10,445 nt of DNA from JANLSE01 sp031362265 (GTDB lineage Bacteria > Chloroflexota > Chloroflexia > Chloroflexales > Roseiflexaceae), in contig JANLSE010000438.1 in the NCBI GenBank assembly GCA_031362265.1, positions 1-10,445 of the forward strand, in the 5' to 3' direction. The notes under the pieces were generated by a model, which was given only the letters and a program-made list of their open reading frames with translations, was not told the origin of the DNA and searched no databases. The first letter of the stretch is position 1; every line of letters begins with the position of its first letter. Below, one piece after another: positions 6,036-10,445 of the stretch. A program made the translations under genes and the position numbers.

Positions 6036-7268
6036 ATGACCATGCTCTCGATCGTCATCCCAGCGTACAACGAGGAAGATGGGATCGCCGCAATTGTTGA
6101 GCGTGTGCTCGCAATTGAGCCAATGCTCCCTAAGGTCGGCGTCGACGCACTCGAATGCATCGTCGTTGACGATGGTTCAAAGGATCGCACCGCTGAGATT
6201 GTGCGTAGCTATGCAAATGTACGCCTGATCTGCCAACAGAACAAAGGTTATGGTGGCGCTCTAAAAACCGGTTTTCAGGCCGCGCGAGGTGAGTTGCTTG
6301 GGTTCTTGGATGCAGATAGCACATATCCACCCGAATACTTCCCACAGATGTGCAAAATTGCACTTGATGGTGCAGATCTCGTGATTGGTAGCCGTATGGC
6401 TGGTGAGAAGAGCGAAATGCCACTCGTGCGACGGATTGGTAATTTTATTTTTGCTAATCTACTCTCCCTCGTAGCAGGAGTGCGCATTAGCGATAGCGCT
6501 AGTGGGCAACGTATCATTCGGCGTGAGGTGCTTTCATCGCTCTATCCACTACCCGACACCCTCGATTTTACACCAGCAATGAGTACACGTGCGCTCCATG
6601 AGGATCTCAAAATGGTTGAAATGGCCATTCCCTATAAAGAACGCTCTGGCCGCAGTAAATTGAGTGTCGTAAAAGATGGAATGCGCTTCTTCAAAAGCAT
6701 CGTCTGGACAGCATTGACCTATAATCCAGTACGCATTTTTGGTGGTTTAGGGGGCATTCTTCTCCTGCTTGGGGTTGTGTTAGCAGGCCTTACCTTTGGA
6801 ACATTCCTGAGCCAAGGCCTGTGGAATTTCCCAATGCTGTTTGGTGCGTTGGTATTTATGGTTGGAGGAGTAACCCTTTATACTACAGGAACTTCATTTA
6901 GCTATATTGTTGCCCTATTCCACAAACGGCCTATTCGCCAGGGCATGTTTGGCCGACGTGGCAATGGTCGTAAAATTGAGAAGCATTACTGGTGGCTTGG
7001 GATTGTGTCAATCATTGTAGGTGTTATCGTCTATGGTATATCCGTCGCTTTCCATCTCACCGACCCCAATCAGTCGGCCTCGTGGTTTACCCCAACTGTT
7101 AGCGCACTCTTGGTTCTGACTGGCCTTCAGTTGATGAGCGCCTGGGGTTTGGCGCGTGTGCTAGCTGAGTTGAGCGTTCGCGAAGGCCATACGGCACGTG
7201 ATATGGGTGCTAATGACGCGCTGGAGAATCAGCCTGTGGAAGTAAGCGCAACGACAATTTCTGTTTAG
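6036..7268 (+). CDS. Family 2 glycosyltransferase with C-terminal membrane segments (DPMS/GtrB-like)
   Basis: A 410-residue membrane glycosyltransferase of the polyprenyl-phosphate sugar transferase type (DPM1, ArnC, GtrB). It would move a sugar from its nucleotide donor to undecaprenyl phosphate or a lipid-linked glycan at the cytoplasmic face. The GT-A domain shows VIPAYNEE (7-14), VVDDGSKDRT (43-52), the metal-binding LDADS (91-95) and the acceptor-loop motif RSGRSKLS (203-210). Likely membrane segments lie at about 233-257, 265-287, 319-341 and 352-374. The polar tail has no further motif. The gene is 127 bases from the acyltransferase, across two hairpins, so it may be read from the same operon or its own promoter. 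A strong terminator 20 bases after the stop ends the unit. The sugar donor is not evident. Confidence 0.9.
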   Translation: MTMLSIVIPAYNEEDGIAAIVERVLAIEPMLPKVGVDALECIVVDDGSKDRTAEIVRSYANVRLICQQNKGYGGALKTGFQAARGELLGFLDADSTYPPEYFPQMCKIALDGADLVIGSRMAGEKSEMPLVRRIGNFIFANLLSLVAGVRISDSASGQRIIRREVLSSLYPLPDTLDFTPAMSTRALHEDLKMVEMAIPYKERSGRSKLSVVKDGMRFFKSIVWTALTYNPVRIFGGLGGILLLLGVVLAGLTFGTFLSQGLWNFPMLFGALVFMVGGVTLYTTGTSFSYIVALFHKRPIRQGMFGRRGNGRKIEKHYWWLGIVSIIVGVIVYGISVAFHLTDPNQSASWFTPTVSALLVLTGLQLMSAWGLARVLAELSVREGHTARDMGANDALENQPVEVSATTISV

Positions 7269-7287
7269 TGTTTTGGTTCGTTTCAAT

Positions 7288-7345
7288 AAAAAAAGACTAC
7301 TACGCACGCTGTGTATATTCCGCATCGCGCGTAGTAGTCTTTTTT
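7288..7345. terminator. Bidirectional intrinsic terminator
   Basis: Arms GACTACTACGC (7295-7305) and GCGTAGTAGTC (7329-7339) form a perfect 11-bp stem. It is preceded by A7 (7288-7294) and followed by T6 (7340-7345), which can lengthen the stem to 17 bp. The T-run after the stem ends + strand transcripts of the glycosyltransferase unit, and the A-run is a T-run for the - strand. The loop is about 23 bases, longer than usual but compatible. Confidence 0.88.
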
Positions 7346-7387
7346 CATCTTTGAAAAGACTGTAATTGATACGCACGTCTGGAAGTA

Positions 7388-7415
7388 TTGCTTCTTCATC
7401 GCCTGTTGTTATAGT
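7388..7415 (+). promoter_or_regulatory. Candidate sigma-70-type promoter for the secreted protein gene
   Basis: TTGCTT (7388-7393) and TATAGT (7410-7415, five of six matches to TATAAT) are separated by 16 bases. A second, weaker pair, TTGTTA (7406-7411) and TGTAAT (7427-7432), is 15 bases apart. They lie between the terminator at 7345 and the ATG at 7475, where a promoter is required. Confidence 0.42.
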
Positions 7416-7474
7416 TGAGATACATTTGTAATTCTCAATTTGCTAGCACGGTTATGTGCGGTAGGGGAACTTGT

Positions 7475-10445
7475 ATGCGACAAAGTGCGACGGTGTTGCG
7501 GATCCTTATTATTCTCGCCATGATTGCGGGAGCTATTACTTGGGTCCGAGGTGGGCAGACACTGGCTTCTGGAACGACTCCGCCAATTCTGCTCATTCTT
7601 AATAGTGCAGCTTCTAATAAGTATGGCGACTATCTTGGCGAGATATTGCGCGCCGAAGGCCTCAATAGCTTCGACACGGTACAACTAGGTACGCTCGATG
7701 GTGCAACCTTATCACAATACCGTCTTGCCGTGCTAGCAGAGACGGCACTCACCGCCCCGCAGGCAAATATGCTAACGGCATATGTTACTGGTGGCGGTCG
7801 CTTGGTGGCAATGCGCCCAGATGCGCAAATTGCCTCATTATTTGGTGTCACGCCAGTTGGAACGACTCAAACCAATGGGTATCTGGCTATCGATACCAAT
7901 GCCTCAATCGGGCAGGGTTTGTCAGCTGCAACGCTTCAAATTCATGGCGCAGCAACTCGCTATGCGCTGAATGGCGCAACGACGATTGCACAGCTCTATA
8001 GTGATGCCACAACAGCAACAGCCAACCCAGCCATAGTGACAACAACAAGTGGTAATGGGAAAACGGCTGCCTTCGCCTACGATTTGGCAACAAATATTGT
8101 AATGACACGCCAGGGCAACCCAGCAAATGCAAATGTTGACACAGATGGTGATGGTGTCATTCGTACAATTGATCTCTTTCAGGCCACATCCCCCGGTGGG
8201 CAGCCCTGGATCGATCGTAACCGTATTCCTGTTCCACAAGCCGATGTTCAGCAAAGGCTTTTTGCACGTGTGATCGCCGATCTGCTCGATAGTATTACCC
8301 CAATGCCTCGATTGTGGTATTTCCCTGGCTCAGCAAAAACCATGCTGATTCCAACCGGTGATGCGCACGCGAATCCTTCAAGCTACTATCAAAGCCAGGT
8401 CAACAGTATTGCAGCACATCATGGGCGTATGACATTCTATATAACAATTGCAGCGGATCCAACCGATGCACAGATGTTGACGTGGCAGTCGCAAGGGAAT
8501 ACCTTTGGCATCCATCCCTATGGCTTCAAACCAGATACGTATCCGCCCTACAACATCACAAATCTCACCCAAGGTTATCAGGTTTACAGTGATTGGTATG
8601 CGCAGCGGTTCTCAACCCCCAAGTCGCGCACGGTTCGAAATCATCAGGTTGCTTGGGGAGGCTGGACTGATGCAGCAGATCTTGCTGTGAGCCATGGGAT
8701 GGCACTCGATACAAACTTCTATCATTGGGGATCATGGATTCGGAAAAGTGATGGCACCTGGCCAATAGGTTATATTACAGGTAGTGGCCAACCCATGAAG
8801 TTTGTCCGCGCTGATGGCACTATTCTGCCCTATTATCAGCAGCTGACCCAACTTGTTGATGAGCATCTCCTCGCGGCTGTGAGTGGCGCTGGCTACCAAG
8901 GCTTAGATGCACCTGCTGCAATTGCCGTTTCCCGAGGGCTGATTGATGCCAGTCAGAATGGTGATTATGCGGCGATCATGACTCAATTTCACACCGACTA
9001 TTATGGGCTTGGCTCGCCGCAACAATGGGCCGAAGGTACTCTTGACTATGCCTATAACCAGGGTGTACCGATCTGGAATGCCGATCAGTGGTTGGCATTT
9101 ATCGAAGCCCGTAATGCGGCAACGTATAATAATATCGTTTGGGATGCCAATACCAAAACACTGACATTCGGCATGTTAAGCCAATCCAATGGCCAAAACC
9201 TGACAACAATGATACCACTGTACTATAGCTCACTTGGCCTTGCTACAGTGACAGTAGATGGTGTTGCACAAAGCTATACCATTCAGAAGATTAATGGAAC
9301 TGATGTAGCCTTTGTGAGTACACTGGCAGGGAATCATACATTCAGCGCCAACTATCAGGTTGTTGCAGCTACTACTACAGCGAATCCTGTCACGAACACG
9401 CCAACGGCCACAAGTACAGCAGGGCCGCTGACTAGCACACCAACTGCTACGAGCACAGCTACTGTAGCAGTTCCAACCAGTACACCATCTGCCAATGGTG
9501 ATTTGATCCACACAAGCTTGGCCGATTTTGGCCAGGGATGCGCAGCGCTCACAGATACAGCTATTGCTGGAATTGGTGATGGCTCAGTCGTCCTTGCAGG
9601 GAATCTACGCGACAATTATTCAAATGCTCCCCTCGATTCACTCTTGTGGGCGAGTGGCTCTTGGAGTGGCAGTTCATATGCACCAACACTGGCAAATGGA
9701 GTGCTGACAATGCCAGGTGGTGGCTCAGTACGCTCACAATCGACATCCACACGAGGAAGTCTTAATGCGGTAGCATCATTTGGTAATGGCGCTTGGCAGC
9801 ACCTTGGCTACGGAAGCCTCGATTTTAATGGCGATGTGTACATTATGTTCAGTACGTTTATTGGGGACGGTAATTTATACGCACGCGCCAATGTCGGTAC
9901 AGGTGAACAAAACCTTAACCTCGGGCCAGTTCCAAGTGGTATGCATAGCTATCGAATAGATTGGAATGCGGGTTCATCTACCGATCAAGTTACGTTCCTT
10001 ATCGATGGGGCTGCACGTGCTAGCTTTACAGTAGCAAACAATCCAACGAACCTCTATGTCTATCAGTCGAACAATGGCAGTGGGACTCTGAGTGTTGATA
10101 GCATTCAACGAGCCGCACCATATAGTGCAACTGGTACCTATACAAGCTGCCCAATCGATGCACAAGCTGGTAATCAATGGCAAGCAATAAGTTGGAATGC
10201 TACTGCACCAGCCGGGACAACAACATCAGTTGAGGCTCGAACCTCAGTTGATGGGATATCCTGGAATAATTGGAGCAGTGTGACAAACGGCACAAACTTG
10301 GAGCAACCAGGGCGCTACGTACAATATCGTCTGACACTCAATACCACAGACGTAAATACTACGCCACGCCTTGACTCTGTCACGCTTGGTATGGTAGCGA
10401 GCCCCGTGCCGCCAACGAGCACGCCAACGGCCACCAGCACACCGG
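7475..10445 (+). CDS. Large secreted multidomain protein with NodB polysaccharide deacetylase-like domain (3' end outside window)
   Basis: An open frame of 990 codons runs off the window. AGGGGA (7463-7468) precedes the ATG by 6 bases. Residues 1-31 are a signal peptide or anchor (arginines, hydrophobic 10-23, possible cut after TLA). Residues about 36-280 resemble an amidotransferase/ThuA-like fold and include an EF-hand-like loop with D222, D224, D226 and D233. About 285-560 is a NodB-like deacetylase domain: PTGDAH at 293-298, GIHPYGF at 345-351, RNH at 388-390. Compared with active forms, the second aspartate and the first metal histidine appear replaced. A Thr/Pro linker (633-675) follows. 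Next, a concanavalin-like domain (about 709-885) seems inserted within a beta-sandwich whose rest is at about 886-976. A second linker starts at 978. The only two cysteines, C689 and C892, flank the inserted domain. It is probably extracellular and acts on or binds glycan. The domain names are by pattern recognition only. Confidence 0.82.
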   Translation, partial: MRQSATVLRILIILAMIAGAITWVRGGQTLASGTTPPILLILNSAASNKYGDYLGEILRAEGLNSFDTVQLGTLDGATLSQYRLAVLAETALTAPQANMLTAYVTGGGRLVAMRPDAQIASLFGVTPVGTTQTNGYLAIDTNASIGQGLSAATLQIHGAATRYALNGATTIAQLYSDATTATANPAIVTTTSGNGKTAAFAYDLATNIVMTRQGNPANANVDTDGDGVIRTIDLFQATSPGGQPWIDRNRIPVPQADVQQRLFARVIADLLDSITPMPRLWYFPGSAKTMLIPTGDAHANPSSYYQSQVNSIAAHHGRMTFYITIAADPTDAQMLTWQSQGNTFGIHPYGFKPDTYPPYNITNLTQGYQVYSDWYAQRFSTPKSRTVRNHQVAWGGWTDAADLAVSHGMALDTNFYHWGSWIRKSDGTWPIGYITGSGQPMKFVRADGTILPYYQQLTQLVDEHLLAAVSGAGYQGLDAPAAIAVSRGLIDASQNGDYAAIMTQFHTDYYGLGSPQQWAEGTLDYAYNQGVPIWNADQWLAFIEARNAATYNNIVWDANTKTLTFGMLSQSNGQNLTTMIPLYYSSLGLATVTVDGVAQSYTIQKINGTDVAFVSTLAGNHTFSANYQVVAATTTANPVTNTPTATSTAGPLTSTPTATSTATVAVPTSTPSANGDLIHTSLADFGQGCAALTDTAIAGIGDGSVVLAGNLRDNYSNAPLDSLLWASGSWSGSSYAPTLANGVLTMPGGGSVRSQSTSTRGSLNAVASFGNGAWQHLGYGSLDFNGDVYIMFSTFIGDGNLYARANVGTGEQNLNLGPVPSGMHSYRIDWNAGSSTDQVTFLIDGAARASFTVANNPTNLYVYQSNNGSGTLSVDSIQRAAPYSATGTYTSCPIDAQAGNQWQAISWNATAPAGTTTSVEARTSVDGISWNNWSSVTNGTNLEQPGRYVQYRLTLNTTDVNTTPRLDSVTLGMVASPVPPTSTPTATSTP
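9371..9493 (+). repeat. Thr/Pro-rich linker-coding repeat
   Basis: Degenerate repeats encode NTPTATSTA, TSTPTATST and PTSTPSA units, a flexible extracellular linker of about 40 residues between the NodB-like part and the beta-sandwich part. The unit ACGCCAACGGCCAC at 9398-9411 recurs exactly at 10421-10434. Confidence 0.7.
10406..10445 (+). repeat. Second Thr/Pro-rich linker-coding repeat, cut by the window end
   Basis: This encodes VPPTSTPTATSTP, the same type of linker as in the first block, so another domain or a cell-wall anchor probably follows outside the window. Confidence 0.65.

Noticed and set aside
7409..7684. Minus-strand ORF crossing the gap before the secreted protein
   Set aside because: It overlaps the signal-peptide coding region and the candidate promoter, has low-complexity basic sequence, and lacks family motifs.
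9230..9511. Minus-strand ORF encoding a Cys-rich 93-residue peptide
   Set aside because: It is antisense to the Thr/Pro linker region of the secreted protein. The cysteines are a by-product of the repeated Ala/Thr/Ser codons, and no start signal is convincing.
9371..10445. Possible CRISPR or tandem DNA repeat array
   Set aside because: The repeats are degenerate, codon-phased Thr/Pro linker sequence inside an open frame, with no regular spacers.

Overview
The window looks like chromosomal DNA of a Chloroflexota bacterium, possibly of the Herpetosiphon/Chloroflexales type. This rests on the Thr/Pro linkers of the TSTPTATS kind in a large secreted protein, the roughly even base composition, and a surface-glycan locus that uses GDP-heptose-type enzymes and shows no LPS genes. 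The assignment is inference; no rRNA or other marker gene is present. All eight supported genes lie on the + strand, and no stretch over 300 bases lacks a gene.

Layout. Positions 1-141 hold a strong hairpin (46-75), probably the end of a gene outside the window, and then an AT-rich leader. Positions 142-1445 hold a two-gene unit: a ParA-type ATPase with a C-terminal zinc ribbon, and a 92-residue helical protein of unknown function. A 143-base gap with a hairpin and a possible extended -10 promoter follows. Positions 1589-5908 hold a tight glycan operon: a GHMP sugar kinase resembling heptose 7-phosphate kinase (HddA), a GmhB-type heptose bisphosphate phosphatase, a Wzz/Wzc-like membrane protein whose ATP-binding P-loop is degenerate, and a left-handed beta-helix acyltransferase. 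After two small hairpins (5922-5958) comes a DPMS/GtrB-like membrane glycosyltransferase (6036-7268). A very clear bidirectional terminator (7288-7345) closes this unit. A candidate promoter then leads to a large secreted multidomain protein (7475 to beyond the window end). It has a signal peptide, an amidotransferase-like fold, an EF-hand-like loop, a NodB-like deacetylase domain with altered active-site residues, and beta-sandwich domains separated by Thr/Pro linkers.

Taken together, the kinase and phosphatase would make D-glycero-alpha-D-manno-heptose 1-phosphate. The glycosyltransferase and acyltransferase would build or decorate a lipid-linked glycan, the Wzz-like protein would control chain length or export, and the secreted protein may act on or bind the product outside the cell. 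GmhA (isomerase), HddC (guanylyltransferase), flippase and polymerase are not in the window.

The points most worth a second look are the loss of the Walker A lysine and glycines in the Wzc-like protein, the ParA-zinc ribbon fusion with its small neighbour, and the substituted metal-site residues of the secreted NodB-like protein. I did not find clear evidence of a wholly new system, mobile element, CRISPR array or RNA gene.
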